From contig NW_014575401.1 in assembly GCF_000803265.1 (NCBI RefSeq), forward strand, positions 1 to 64,000: a stretch of 64,000 bases of DNA. Reading direction: 5' to 3'. Made by a program: the position numbers and the translations under genes. Shown here one piece after another: positions 35,843-44,847 of the stretch (the first letter of the stretch is position 1; every line of letters starts with the position of its first letter). The notes beneath the pieces are model-generated. The model ran no database searches. It was not told where the DNA came from and was given only the letters and a program-made list of their open reading frames with translations. The DNA is from Ordospora colligata OC4. Taxonomy: Eukaryota > Microsporidia > Ordosporidae.

Positions 35843-36580
35843 ATGGTGTATACAGATCAATTTATGATAACTGATCAACTTGGTACCACATGTAGAGCAA
35901 TTGCTGCTACTGATGTAGATACAGAAGAAGATAGAGTTTGTAAGATTTGCTACTCATTGACTAATCCAGTCAATATGAAGGATGACCTGATATCGCCATG
36001 TGACTGTAAAGGCAGCATAGGATTTGTGCATGAAATGTGCTTAAAGATGTGGAGATATCGTGGAAAAAGAGTAAAAAACATAAGGAAGTGCGAGCAGTGT
36101 TCTTCTTTATATAGGCTGAATGGAGAGGTGACGCCCAGTGCATCAGTTGTATTTTTTATTACTCTGGGCATGTTCCTTGTTTCATATTTTATATCCACAG
36201 TTATGCTAAAGTCTGTTATGAACACAGCGATTATAACAATGCGAGATTTATTTGACACTGATCATCATGGATTGAGCAATCAAGTCCGAAAGAACCTTGA
36301 AGATACGTTTTTTAAAAGACATCCGGTGGTAAATGATCTTGCAAATCAAAGAAGACTTGTATATGTATTTGTTGTTGTTGTTGTGTACAAGATAGCATTT
36401 CGAACGAGCTTTCTGTCCATATTCAACTACATGTTTACGTTTTGGCGGCTAAGCCAGTTTAACTTTATAGTTGACAAAATTCTGTTTTTTGCTGTATCTG
36501 GATATTACATAAAGAAAGTATATGACGAGATGTACCATAGGACAGATACATGGCTGTTTTTCTTGTTGAATATCAGGTGA
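35843..36580 (+). CDS. RING-CH (MARCH-type) membrane E3 ubiquitin ligase
   Basis: A 245-aa protein. An N-terminal RING-CH finger is complete: CKICYSL...CDCKGSIGFVHEMCLKMW, then CEQCSSLYRL (about 33-92), the C4HC3 pattern with the Trp typical of MARCH/Doa10. Three to four hydrophobic segments follow (about 100-125, 175-195, 215-230). Doa10/Ssm4 is an ER E3 ligase; this protein is far shorter and nearer to MARCH proteins in size. Role inferred: membrane protein ubiquitination. Confidence 0.85.
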   Translation: MVYTDQFMITDQLGTTCRAIAATDVDTEEDRVCKICYSLTNPVNMKDDLISPCDCKGSIGFVHEMCLKMWRYRGKRVKNIRKCEQCSSLYRLNGEVTPSASVVFFITLGMFLVSYFISTVMLKSVMNTAIITMRDLFDTDHHGLSNQVRKNLEDTFFKRHPVVNDLANQRRLVYVFVVVVVYKIAFRTSFLSIFNYMFTFWRLSQFNFIVDKILFFAVSGYYIKKVYDEMYHRTDTWLFFLLNIR

Positions 36581-36622
36581 GAAAAGTTTTACACTAGAAT
36601 ATAATAGCTTCCTTGGCGCATT

Positions 36623-37279
36623 ATGCATAAATTAAATCAATTGCACGCAATGATACATATTAATTTACGTAGAGGGATGCATAACAACATTTCGATGCAC
36701 ATGATGATTTGCTTGGCAATTGATGTGTATTTGATAGTGTTACCGTTTGGTACGTTGTTTCTTTATGCTTTTGCAAACGAAGCCACAAAACATGGTTACA
36801 TAGCAGGTGGGATATCAAAGAATTACTTCAAGTACTTCTATCTGTATGGCGTGGTACTGTCTGTGATCTTACCAATTGAGAACATGTACAGAATTCACTT
36901 GTTTAGGCGATTAATTGAGACTGTTGTATTCAAGTATTCATCAAGAAGTAGAATGAGACTTATCCATTTTATACATGGAATGGCTTACTACACGTGTATG
37001 TGCTTACACATGCATGGGAAGACAATAATGCACACAAAAATGTTTTTGCTGCTCAACATCGCACACTTTGCAGCTCATTACTGTGTGTTTGTCAGGAAGC
37101 AGTATATTTATTCGCATTATGCAATTGAGTTGATGATACATATGCATCTGTGGATGGAAATACGAAGCATGCAGCTTCTTTTCAATTTGGCATATGCTGT
37201 TGTATTTGTAGGTGTGTCGATTGCTAACAGAGAAGCATTGAAGAATAGAAAGTATGTATTATATAAAAGCAAAAAGTAA
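36623..37279 (+). CDS. Polyprenol reductase-like membrane protein (DFG10/SRD5A3 family)
   Basis: A 218-aa polytopic protein. The stretch MYRIHLFRRLIETVVFKYSS, then RSRMRLIHFIHGMAYYTCM, matches the R-R-x-x-E-T-x-x-x-x-x-[FY]-S...M-x-x-x-H-[FY]-x-x-G-x-x-[YF]-Y pattern of Dfg10/SRD5A3. IYSHYAIELMIHMHLW near residue 170 corresponds to the family's P-H-Y-x-x-E-[IL]-[IL]-[IL]-Y segment, though the Pro is replaced. Dfg10 reduces polyprenol to dolichol for N- and O-glycan and GPI synthesis in the ER. It is shorter than relatives, and its activity is uncertain. Confidence 0.6.
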   Translation: MHKLNQLHAMIHINLRRGMHNNISMHMMICLAIDVYLIVLPFGTLFLYAFANEATKHGYIAGGISKNYFKYFYLYGVVLSVILPIENMYRIHLFRRLIETVVFKYSSRSRMRLIHFIHGMAYYTCMCLHMHGKTIMHTKMFLLLNIAHFAAHYCVFVRKQYIYSHYAIELMIHMHLWMEIRSMQLLFNLAYAVVFVGVSIANREALKNRKYVLYKSKK

Positions 37280-37333
37280 TATGGCTTGAATTAGATGCTC
37301 AGAATCTTATTCTGGCATGAATGAATCCCTGTA

Positions 37334-38326
37334 ATGGACTTTGAATGTCTTGATGCAAAGCTTAAGGATAGACACGGCCTTGAAATGGGACTTTTATCCA
37401 CGGAGGAGTATAAGGAAATGATCAAACCGGTATATGATTATATTCGACATAATCATCCATATGTAACGGTGTTTCTATTGAATGGTGATGGGATACTGTG
37501 TCCGTTGAAAACAGAGAAGTTTGAGATGTTTGTTCTACTAGGTGTGTGCTGTACATTCCATCCATTCAGTGACTTCGTAAGCGTGTCTCAATCGCTATCT
37601 GTTGAGGAGATGCATGCACTTGAGAATGACAACCGAAATAAAGTTTATGACTCAAGATACATTAATACAATAAATGCAGATGGAAAGGATGGCATGCTAG
37701 TAATATCAAATAATCAGATGTTTTTTGACTATTATTCATATAGATACGGAGCTGAGTCATTCCATGGACTGGAGGCAAAGGATAGAATGCAGTATCTGTC
37801 TTCTAAATGCAATAAGGGAGAAAAGATACTGAGCTTTGGCATAATCGCAATTGTGTTTACATCGAGTGTTTACCAGGATTTGGCAAGAGACATAAGGAAT
37901 GCACTGGCTTCAAGAGGAAAGAACGCGTATCTTCTTTTTCTTAGAGATGTTTCATATGAACGGTTAATATCTATAGATGGAGTGGAATGTATTGTGGTTG
38001 TTGACTGTCCGTTCTTTGAGTATTCAGGTCCTGAGATTCATGTTCCAGTGGTAACTCCTTTTGAGGTTCAATATGCATTGTCTGGTGAGTGGAAGGACTT
38101 TGACAAGAATCTGTTTTACTATAATGAGTTGGTGCACGACAGTCTTTCAACTGGCGAAGGTGAGACAAGTAGTAGTAAAGCACTCGAAAGAATCGATGTA
38201 ACTGGAAAGGCGTTATTAAGGTTAAAAAATCAAGATGTTCCCTTTTCATATGAGGATGAGAATGACAAGAGCGTGCACATGGGCCAGAGCGGAATTGCAG
38301 GGCATTATAATAAAGAAGGGCAATGA
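37334..38326 (+). CDS. DPH2: Diphthamide biosynthesis protein DPH2
   Basis: A 330-aa protein, partner of Dph1 in the first step of diphthamide synthesis on elongation factor 2. Seen: FGIIAIVFTSSVYQDLARDI, then RNALASRGKNAYLLFLRDVS, IECxVVVDCPFF-type VECIVVVDCPFFEYSGPEIH, then VPVVTPFEVQYAL, and a C-terminal MGQSGIAGHY corresponding to the family's G-x-A/P-x-x-Y end. The N-terminal third is reduced relative to yeast (534 aa). CCC lies seven bases before the ATG. Confidence 0.78.
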   Translation: MDFECLDAKLKDRHGLEMGLLSTEEYKEMIKPVYDYIRHNHPYVTVFLLNGDGILCPLKTEKFEMFVLLGVCCTFHPFSDFVSVSQSLSVEEMHALENDNRNKVYDSRYINTINADGKDGMLVISNNQMFFDYYSYRYGAESFHGLEAKDRMQYLSSKCNKGEKILSFGIIAIVFTSSVYQDLARDIRNALASRGKNAYLLFLRDVSYERLISIDGVECIVVVDCPFFEYSGPEIHVPVVTPFEVQYALSGEWKDFDKNLFYYNELVHDSLSTGEGETSSSKALERIDVTGKALLRLKNQDVPFSYEDENDKSVHMGQSGIAGHYNKEGQ

Positions 38327-38395
38327 GCAAGACCTGTTGATTTCCATAACGGGATGGATTTGTTCAAGGTTTTGAGCAGATGCAAATGAAAGGGT

Positions 38396-38980
38396 ATGGA
38401 TATAAGGAAGATAACCAAGGTTAAGTATGCACTTTTCTTTGCAATAACGGTGTGGACGTTGATGTATATAGTTTTGATTGTGTTTGAATATGCAATGCTT
38501 AATGCAAGGAGACGAATTTTTGAAGAGATTCTTGGCAGGTATCGATGTTTCCAAGAGGTGGGTAATGAAAAGCCATCGTTCTGGATGCTTGATTATTTTT
38601 ACTATGTCTGGATGTTTGTAAGATGCCTGATAATTAAGGATCCACTTGATGGTTTGCCATGCAAGAATGCAAAGGAAAAAATGTATTTTCTTGATAACAT
38701 GCTGCGTGATTTTAATATGATAATCATATGTGCTGAATTAGCAAAGGAAAATGATTTTCCAATTGGTAAAGCAATCAACCAGTTGCTTGGAGCAGATCTT
38801 TCTAAAATCCATGAAGACAATAGCATTGAGCATAACACATTATACAAAAGATTTATTGAATTGGCACCAAAAAGATTTGAGAATGTACAACTAGAACTAC
38901 AGGTTTTTGGAAATGCAAAGAAGATGAGTTTGCATACTCATGTAGTGCTTGTAGTAATTCAATATCTGCATCAGAAGTAA
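38396..38980 (+). CDS. Single-pass membrane protein, unknown
   Basis: A 194-aa protein with one strong membrane segment near the N-terminus (YALFFAITVWTLMYIVLIVF, about 10-29), a basic juxtamembrane stretch, then a mostly helical soluble part. A second, weaker hydrophobic segment lies at about 60-80 (MLDYFYYVWMFVRCLIIKD). I recognise no family. Same strand as DPH2, 69 bp downstream of it. Confidence 0.7.
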   Translation: MDIRKITKVKYALFFAITVWTLMYIVLIVFEYAMLNARRRIFEEILGRYRCFQEVGNEKPSFWMLDYFYYVWMFVRCLIIKDPLDGLPCKNAKEKMYFLDNMLRDFNMIIICAELAKENDFPIGKAINQLLGADLSKIHEDNSIEHNTLYKRFIELAPKRFENVQLELQVFGNAKKMSLHTHVVLVVIQYLHQK

Positions 38981-39044
38981 TGCATACTTAGGATAATCAA
39001 TACATACTCAGTTGAATATTCGGTGCTAGCGGAATGGAAAAAGA

Positions 39045-39590
39045 TCATATCTTGGATTTAATCGAAGACTTTGATGAGCTAGGCGCATGAACATTTGTTA
39101 AAGATTCTTTTTTTAAAGTACTATTTTTGCTATTGCTGTTCTTATGCTTTTTAGGTGCCTGCATGGACATGAGGCGTTTGAATGCAAAGACAGCTGCGAT
39201 TATGGTAATTGAAGAAGCCATTCCAGATAGTAGAAGTAAATAAAAGTTATTGTTGAAGTTTTTCTTGTTTCCAAGATACATGTATGAGTTTGAAAGAACC
39301 ATGTCATATGTGTCTTTCTTGTTCTTAAGGATGTTGTATGCCTCAGTTACAATTGCAATTGCGTCTTCTCTTTTGTTGATTTCAGGAAATAGAGCCTTAT
39401 TCCTCATAATTCTTTGATATTGCTTCTTAATCGTGCCGATGTCGGATGCCTCAGATACACCAAGTACCTCGTAGAATGTACTGTACGGTGTTTTCTCATG
39501 CAGCTTTCGGATCGAAATGATCACACTACCCAGGTTTTCTTGAGAAAGCGTAGCCATTATCGAAGCAATCAGAAAAAGAATGTATTTCAT
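39045..39590 (-). CDS. ER membrane J-like protein lacking HPD
   Basis: A 181-aa protein. It has an N-terminal signal peptide (MKYILFLIASIMATLSQ), a J-like domain (TFYEVLGVSEASDIGTIKKQ, then YQRIMRN...IVTEAYNILKNKKDTYD, about 38-100), one membrane segment (FYLLLLSGMASSITIIAAVF, about 115-135), and a Lys/Ser-rich tail. This is the layout of ER J-proteins such as Erj5. The HPD tripeptide that stimulates Hsp70 ATPase is absent; the position reads ALFPEIN. It may be a non-canonical J-like scaffold. Confidence 0.72.
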   Translation of the reverse strand: MKYILFLIASIMATLSQENLGSVIISIRKLHEKTPYSTFYEVLGVSEASDIGTIKKQYQRIMRNKALFPEINKREDAIAIVTEAYNILKNKKDTYDMVLSNSYMYLGNKKNFNNNFYLLLLSGMASSITIIAAVFAFKRLMSMQAPKKHKNSNSKNSTLKKESLTNVHAPSSSKSSIKSKI

Positions 39591-39639
39591 CGGGGTGTAA
39601 ACAAAATGAACGAATTCAGTCGACGCCCCAAATAGTCAG

Positions 39640-40068
39640 ATGAGTTCTCAGGGTGATGATGGGAATGCCGAGTACTTAGATATATTTGAAAGCCTGGTTG
39701 AGGATATTGGAGAATGTGCTCTTTCTATGCAGCTCACCAACTTTGACGATGTTAATCTTCTGAATGGGACGGCGGGAAAATGCTCGCAGAGCTTTGTGAA
39801 TGCAGAACCTCATGATGAAAAGACATGGCCGAAGGACATTGAGTATGATGGGAAGAAGTACATATTTATGCGCCCAGTGAGCGATGATTCACAGGCATCA
39901 TTGATCTTCATTAGTGTTGATTCTGATGACCGAGGACGTAAAAGAGGAATGTTGCTTACGCAGTTCTGTGAAATCCTGAAGCTGATAATCACATTTGACT
40001 ACCAAAATGCCAATAATGCAACAGCAAAGATATTTAAGGTTCTTGAGAACTATACCTCTGAGGAGTAG
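39640..40068 (+). CDS. Small acidic protein, unknown
   Basis: A 142-aa acidic protein. The second half looks like a compact alpha/beta domain (KKYIFMRPVSDDSQASLIFI, then SVDSDDRGRKRGMLLTQFCE, then ILKLIITFDYQ). No membrane segment. I do not recognise the family. It is divergent from the J-like gene with a 49-bp spacer holding GACGCCCC. Confidence 0.65.
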   Translation: MSSQGDDGNAEYLDIFESLVEDIGECALSMQLTNFDDVNLLNGTAGKCSQSFVNAEPHDEKTWPKDIEYDGKKYIFMRPVSDDSQASLIFISVDSDDRGRKRGMLLTQFCEILKLIITFDYQNANNATAKIFKVLENYTSEE

Positions 40069-40290
40069 ATTATTGATTGGCATTTGAGTAGATATCTGAT
40101 GCATAGTTGATCTTCGTAATAAACACCAATTCGATTTGTGATGTGTTAAATTATGTTCAGCATAAATTATTTGTGACGTGTTAAATCATGCGTAAGGAAT
40201 GCAGTAGATTATTTATGTTAAACTACATGCAATAACATGTGATATTAGATTATTTATGTTTATTATTATGTTTGATGCAGTAAATTTCGA
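40069..40290. repeat. Intergenic direct repeats
   Basis: A 22-bp word ATTTGTGATGTGTTAAATTA continuing to TG, at 40134-40155, recurs at 40169-40190 with two changes. TAGATTATTTATGTT at 40205-40219 recurs exactly at 40246-40260. The spacer lies between convergent genes and holds no coding frame. Confidence 0.5.
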
Positions 40291-40863
40291 TCAAATGACC
40301 TTTTTTATATTTAATGATGTTATGTTCAGGTGATTTCCATTTACTTTCCACAGCGAACATCCTTCAAGCACTAGGATACTTCCTACCTTAAGCTCAAGCT
40401 CCTTAGAGTCTGCAAGAGTGCAAGATCCGGACATGGATCCATCCTGATCTGTTATTTCAATGAATACAACATCCTTACCAAACTTATCTAGCTTTTTGAT
40501 TATGCCTGCAAACTCACACTCAATTTTCTGGGCCTTGCTATTCTTTATGCTGCGAATGCCGGTAGAGATGTTATGCTCGATTTTAAGCTGCTCTAGCAAT
40601 TCAAAGTCAAGCTTGATGATCTGGAGTGCAGAGTGTGTTTGTGAAGATGTAGGATCCTGCTCATCGCTTATGCCTGTGCATAAATTATCTAAGGAGCACA
40701 AGATATCGTTAGAATCACTGTCTTCTTGATTAACTGTGCATTTATTCTCTTCAAATGGATTACAAACCGCATTTTCTACCTCTTCCTGATTCAAACTCGA
40801 ATCTTCACATTCGCCTACATCTTCCACTTGTGTGCCTCTTATCTGAGAAAGTAGATCGTCCAT
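40291..40863 (-). CDS. OB-fold protein, HROB-like
   Basis: A 190-aa protein. The first 80 residues are acidic and disordered. Residues about 105-190 form a likely OB fold: AQKIECEFAGIIKKLDKFGK, then DVVFIEITDQDGSMSGSCTL, then LKVGSILVLEGCSLWKVNGN, then HLNITSLNIKKVI. The D-x-x-G-x-[ILM]-x-G-[ST] turn, the G-[ST]-[IV]-L-x-L strand and the final L-N-I-T-x-x-N-I end resemble the C-terminal domain of HROB, an MCM8-9 loader in recombination. A generic RPA-like OB fold is the alternative. CCC lies four bases before the ATG. Confidence 0.65.
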   Translation of the reverse strand: MDDLLSQIRGTQVEDVGECEDSSLNQEEVENAVCNPFEENKCTVNQEDSDSNDILCSLDNLCTGISDEQDPTSSQTHSALQIIKLDFELLEQLKIEHNISTGIRSIKNSKAQKIECEFAGIIKKLDKFGKDVVFIEITDQDGSMSGSCTLADSKELELKVGSILVLEGCSLWKVNGNHLNITSLNIKKVI

Positions 40864-40914
40864 GCATGGGATAAAACACATAGAAAAGTCGTACAAGATG
40901 GCTAGAAAAAGAAT

Positions 40915-41442
40915 TTAATCTTTTTGCAGTAGGGATTGATCAAAGATGAATAAACCCATTCCATCATCTCCACATCTCATGCAATTGACCCACATGTCAT
41001 TGAGCTCTGAGATTGATCTCACCTGCTCTGCAACAAACTCATCAAGGAACTGCGTGATTGATGCATCACCTATTTTTGATGCTATGTTATATATTGTCTC
41101 TATGTTGTCAAGAACGCTTTCTTCAAACTCTTTGGATGCCTTGAGTACGCTACTTGGAGTGCCGTACTTCTTTATGTCTGGAGCCTCCATGGCTCGGAAG
41201 CTGATCTTGAGCTGCCTCATGTTCATGAATTTAATTATCTTTTGTGCATGCTCATTTTCTTCAAGAAGGGACTTTTTGAAAAAGGAAGCAAGACCTTGCA
41301 GGCATACTGAAGGATCATCGAAATGAGCAGCACATGCAGAGTAGAAGTAGAATGCATTGTATTCAAGCATAAGCTGTGAAGAAAGTAATAATGCAGCTTC
41401 TTTTCTCCATTCATTGGAATTCTGTTGTGCATCCTTATCCAT
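40915..41442 (-). CDS. Ferritin, H-type with intact ferroxidase centre
   Basis: A 175-aa four-helix ferritin. All ferroxidase ligands of H chains can be placed: Glu in LMLEYNAFYFY, with Tyr following; Glu-Glu and His in LLEENEHAQKII; Glu in KEFEESVLDNI; and Gln in VAEQVRSIS. It therefore probably oxidises and stores iron as a 24-mer in the cytosol. No signal peptide is evident. A fungal-type origin is not expected, because most true fungi lack ferritin; microsporidia are known to carry ferritin genes. Confidence 0.9.
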   Translation of the reverse strand: MDKDAQQNSNEWRKEAALLLSSQLMLEYNAFYFYSACAAHFDDPSVCLQGLASFFKKSLLEENEHAQKIIKFMNMRQLKISFRAMEAPDIKKYGTPSSVLKASKEFEESVLDNIETIYNIASKIGDASITQFLDEFVAEQVRSISELNDMWVNCMRCGDDGMGLFIFDQSLLQKD

Positions 41443-41599
41443 ACAGAATGATTATTGTGACTATTTATTGCATTTGTGATTATGCATTGCTGAGCATCCA
41501 ATCTATGCAGTGCATGTAATAAATGTATCCAATCTATGCAGAGCATGAACAAATAAGAAAGAAAGGAGATTGGTAAAATTGTAATTGGACCGCATCCCT

Positions 41600-43558
41600 A
41601 TGAAGCAACGATACACATTTCTTGACATCCGTGCAACAGTGAATGAGTTAAAGTCGAGACTGATTGGAAAGTACATACAGAACTTCTATAGCACTTCTCA
41701 AAGGATCATCTACATAAAGTTCAGCAACAAAGACATTCTTCTGGCTGAGCCGGGAGTAAGGATGCATCTTACAGAGGGACATGACATGGATATTTCGCAT
41801 TTTTGTAAGATCCTGCGCAAGCGAGCACGTAGAGAAAAGGTTGTTGATATCTACCAGTGTGGATTTGACAGGATAGTGATTTTTGAGCTTAGCAAGCAGA
41901 AGATTGTGTTTGAATTTTTTTCAGGAGGGAATGTGCTAATTGTTGAGGACAACAAAATAGTGGAGGTATTTAGGATGGTGAAGGACCTGGATGTTGTCAA
42001 GGGATCTGAGTATGTGTTCAATAATGTAGAGTTTGATTTTGGAATTGAAATGTTTGTTGCAAATGAACTGAGTGATTTTCTGCCTGTTGAGGAGCCTCTA
42101 GTGAAAGAAGTGCTTGAAGGACTGAGTAGTAAGCTGGGCACAGATGTGATGGGAATGAGAAAATCGATGAAAAACGGGGTAATGATCAAGAAAGAAAGCA
42201 TAGATGCATTTGAAGAATATATGAATGAGTTTAAGAAAAAGATTGAGGAGATTGGTGGATACGGAGGAGTGGTGATGGTGAAAGGGAAGCCACAGAATCT
42301 GGTTCCATTTAGAATAGAAGGGGCAAAAGAGTTTGCAACATTCAATGATGCAGCAGAGTTTTTTTTCATGGACAGGAAGAAGTTTGGAAAGGGAGACAAG
42401 GTGTCTAAGGTAGACAAAGTGCGAGCAAGGCAAGAAGCATATATGGAGGAGATGAAAAAAGAATCTGATGAATATGTTGCCAAAGCGTATGCTCTTGAGT
42501 CGAACGAAGACCTTGTGAAAAGGATCCTGGATATTTTCCGAATAGTGAGGGAGTCTAAGATGAAGTGGGACGACTTTGATAGGTTCCGAGAGAAGGAGAA
42601 CAAGAAGCAGAATGAAGTGTCTAAAGCAATAATAAAATGTGATTTTAAGTCACACATATGTTTAATATGCGTGGATGGCATGGAAGTTGAGATTGATTTC
42701 AATGCGTCTTTGTTCAGCAATATCAACGAGCTATTTAAGAAGGCAAAGAAGTTGAACGAGAAGATTGAGAAGACAAGGAACAATCTTGAGGATGTGCTGA
42801 AGAGGATAGCGCCAAAAGCAGAGACGAAAAGGATAGCAAGACAAACATATTGGTTTGAGAAGTTCCACTTTTTCTTTTCATCTGACGGGACTGTTGTGAT
42901 AGGAGGCAAGAATTCTCAACAGAATGAGATTCTTGTGAAGAAGTATCTTTGTGATGAAGATTTGTACTTCCACAGTGGTGCGCATGGATGTTCAAGTGTT
43001 ATTGTAAAGAAGGAGAGTGAGAATACAATCAAGGAAGCGGCAGCAATGACATTGTGCATGTCTAGTTGCTGGGCGAATGGAGTGGTATCGCAGATATGGT
43101 ATGTGTATGGAAATCAGGTTAGCAAGACGCCTCCATCTGGAGAATACTTACCAAAGGGGTCATTTGCAATAAAAGGAAAGAAGAACTATGTTGAGTGGCA
43201 CAGACTGGAGTATGGAGTGGGGATAGCTTTCCGTGTTTTTGAGGATATTGATGAGCAGGTAAGTGAAATGAAGGTTGGCGAAGGAGAAGGAGAAGAGAAG
43301 TATAGGTTTGTGAATGATCCTGGAGAGATGGAGATCATGCATGCAATTCCAGTCTGTGGGCCCTGGTGTGTGATTTCTAAGTACAAGTATAAGCTAAAGC
43401 TTGTACGTGGAAGAGATAAGAAAGGCAAGCTTGTGCAAGAGATAATGAAAAGGTTTGGAAAGGATGCTGGAGAAAGCAGAGAAGAGGCTTTTGTAAAGGC
43501 GATATCCACGGAAGAGTATATGAATGTCCTTCCTGTAAGCATCAGGATAGGAAAATGA
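41600..43558 (+). CDS. RQC2: Ribosome quality control protein RQC2 (NEMF/TAE2)
   Basis: A 652-aa NFACT protein that binds stalled 60S-peptidyl-tRNA, recruits Ltn1 and can add CAT tails. Seen: the NFACT-N domain from the start (MKQRYTFLDIRATVNELKSR, then IGKYIQNFY, ILLAEPGVRMHLT), a coiled-coil middle (about 250-440), then the NFACT-R domain (YWFEKFHFFFSSDGTVVIGG, then KNSQQNEILVKKYL, DLYFHSGAHGCSSVIVK) and a C-terminal NFACT-C part ending near AIPVCGPWCVISKYKYKLKL. CATCCC almost abuts the ATG at 41600. Confidence 0.92.
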   Translation: MKQRYTFLDIRATVNELKSRLIGKYIQNFYSTSQRIIYIKFSNKDILLAEPGVRMHLTEGHDMDISHFCKILRKRARREKVVDIYQCGFDRIVIFELSKQKIVFEFFSGGNVLIVEDNKIVEVFRMVKDLDVVKGSEYVFNNVEFDFGIEMFVANELSDFLPVEEPLVKEVLEGLSSKLGTDVMGMRKSMKNGVMIKKESIDAFEEYMNEFKKKIEEIGGYGGVVMVKGKPQNLVPFRIEGAKEFATFNDAAEFFFMDRKKFGKGDKVSKVDKVRARQEAYMEEMKKESDEYVAKAYALESNEDLVKRILDIFRIVRESKMKWDDFDRFREKENKKQNEVSKAIIKCDFKSHICLICVDGMEVEIDFNASLFSNINELFKKAKKLNEKIEKTRNNLEDVLKRIAPKAETKRIARQTYWFEKFHFFFSSDGTVVIGGKNSQQNEILVKKYLCDEDLYFHSGAHGCSSVIVKKESENTIKEAAAMTLCMSSCWANGVVSQIWYVYGNQVSKTPPSGEYLPKGSFAIKGKKNYVEWHRLEYGVGIAFRVFEDIDEQVSEMKVGEGEGEEKYRFVNDPGEMEIMHAIPVCGPWCVISKYKYKLKLVRGRDKKGKLVQEIMKRFGKDAGESREEAFVKAISTEEYMNVLPVSIRIGK

Positions 43559-43560
43559 TA

Positions 43561-43686
43561 ATGATTAAAGGTATAAAAAGAAGTGTTTTTGATGCCCTTG
43601 AAAGCAGAAGAAGGGATTTGGTTAATTCTGAGGTCCTTAATAGCTTTTATATGAATACCAGGACAAAAACATCTGTATCTGTATGA
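43561..43686 (+). CDS. Possible 41-aa small protein
   Basis: An ATG-to-TGA frame reads MIKGIKRSVFDALESRRRDL, then VNSEVLNSFYMNTRTKTSVS, then V. It lies directly after the RQC2 stop and before CDT1, on the same strand. The composition is protein-like with one amphipathic helix; there is no recognised family, so it may be chance. Confidence 0.3.
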   Translation: MIKGIKRSVFDALESRRRDLVNSEVLNSFYMNTRTKTSVSV

Positions 43687-43764
43687 GATGCAGACACCTA
43701 TTTCCTAGGACATTTTTGAGTAATTTTGTTGTATAAATTTTTATGGGTTTAAGAGGCTGTGGGG

Positions 43765-44847
43765 ATGGAAGGAAACGGAATTGGAGAGAGATGCATAGAG
43801 AAGAAGAGAGGACAGTGTAAGGTGGATAAGGGTGTAAGGGATGGGATGGTTGGAAAGTGGATGGAGAGGTTGATGGAAAGAGAGAATATTCGTGTAGAGG
43901 TTGATGAAACAGGCATAATGTCCAAGAATGTAAGGGGAAGTGAAGAAATGACATGTATGGAAGAGAGGAAGGAGCGGATTAGACAGTTTGGAGAAACGAG
44001 ATTGCATGGTAATTCTGGAGTGAACCAGAGCGAGCACCTTTATTTGCCACGATGTCTTAGGAAGTTGTCAAGGATATTCCGTGTTTTAGAGACTATTGAA
44101 AGGTTTAATGCAACCAGGGGGCTTACAACGATATTTATTAAATCACAGAGATGCATTGAGAAGCTTGTTAAGCAGAATGTAGGACTTGATGATGTTGAAA
44201 GGATGTATTTTATTGCACCAGAGCTATTCAACTTTAAGAAGATAAGTGTAAATCACGAAGGGAAGGAGGTTGATACGTTTGTTGTTTACCTGTGTGGAGG
44301 AAGTGGAAGGTTTGATGAGTGCCTGATTGGATATTCAAAGCGGATGCATTCGAGCTTTATTGAGAAGAGAGGATACGTGTGGAACGAGAATAGATACCAT
44401 CCTGAGTATGACATTGAAGAGATGGATGTTGGTAGAAAGAAGATATTTGGAGATGATACAGAGAAAGAGATAGAAAAGAAGGGGGTGAGAAGTGGAGAGA
44501 CAGAGTATGTTCCAATAAAGCGGAGTATTGAGGCTGAAGAGAAGGGGAAAAACAGAGCATTAACGATACTTGAGAGGATAAAAGAGAAGGAGAGGTTGAG
44601 AAGAGAAGAGTTTATGAGTATGTCAAAAGAAGAGGAGGATAACAAGATGATCAGTAAGAGAATCTTATTGCTATTTAAATCTGAGAATAAAAGAGCAATT
44701 GCAACAGACAAGGTTATTGGAATGCTCAACATATTTGATGGAATGAATGTGATTAAAAGGATTATGAGATGGGATGGAACGTTATTTTATATGAAAACGA
44801 TGAATGGGACAGCATATATTGTAGTGTATGGAAGTGGTAGAGAGTGA
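43765..44847 (+). CDS. CDT1: DNA replication licensing factor CDT1-like
   Basis: A 360-aa protein. Residues about 88-165 resemble the Cdt1 winged-helix domain: LYLPRCLRKLSRIFRVLETI, then ERFNATRGLTTIFIKSQRCI, then LDDVERMYFIAPELFNF, corresponding to L-P-x-x-[YL]-x-x-L...R...T-F...I-K-x-[IVM]-x-P-x-x-[YF]. A second winged helix is at the C-terminus (KVIGMLNIFDGMNVIKRIMR, then WDGTLFYMKTMNGTAYIVVY). The N-terminus is basic and disordered. Cdt1 loads MCM2-7 at origins. The next gene encodes another replication factor, PSF2. Confidence 0.7.
   Translation: MEGNGIGERCIEKKRGQCKVDKGVRDGMVGKWMERLMERENIRVEVDETGIMSKNVRGSEEMTCMEERKERIRQFGETRLHGNSGVNQSEHLYLPRCLRKLSRIFRVLETIERFNATRGLTTIFIKSQRCIEKLVKQNVGLDDVERMYFIAPELFNFKKISVNHEGKEVDTFVVYLCGGSGRFDECLIGYSKRMHSSFIEKRGYVWNENRYHPEYDIEEMDVGRKKIFGDDTEKEIEKKGVRSGETEYVPIKRSIEAEEKGKNRALTILERIKEKERLRREEFMSMSKEEEDNKMISKRILLLFKSENKRAIATDKVIGMLNIFDGMNVIKRIMRWDGTLFYMKTMNGTAYIVVYGSGRE

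Noticed and set aside
41851..42909. 352-codon minus-strand frame inside RQC2
   Set aside because: Very Ser/Phe/Leu-rich antisense shadow of a well-supported NFACT protein.
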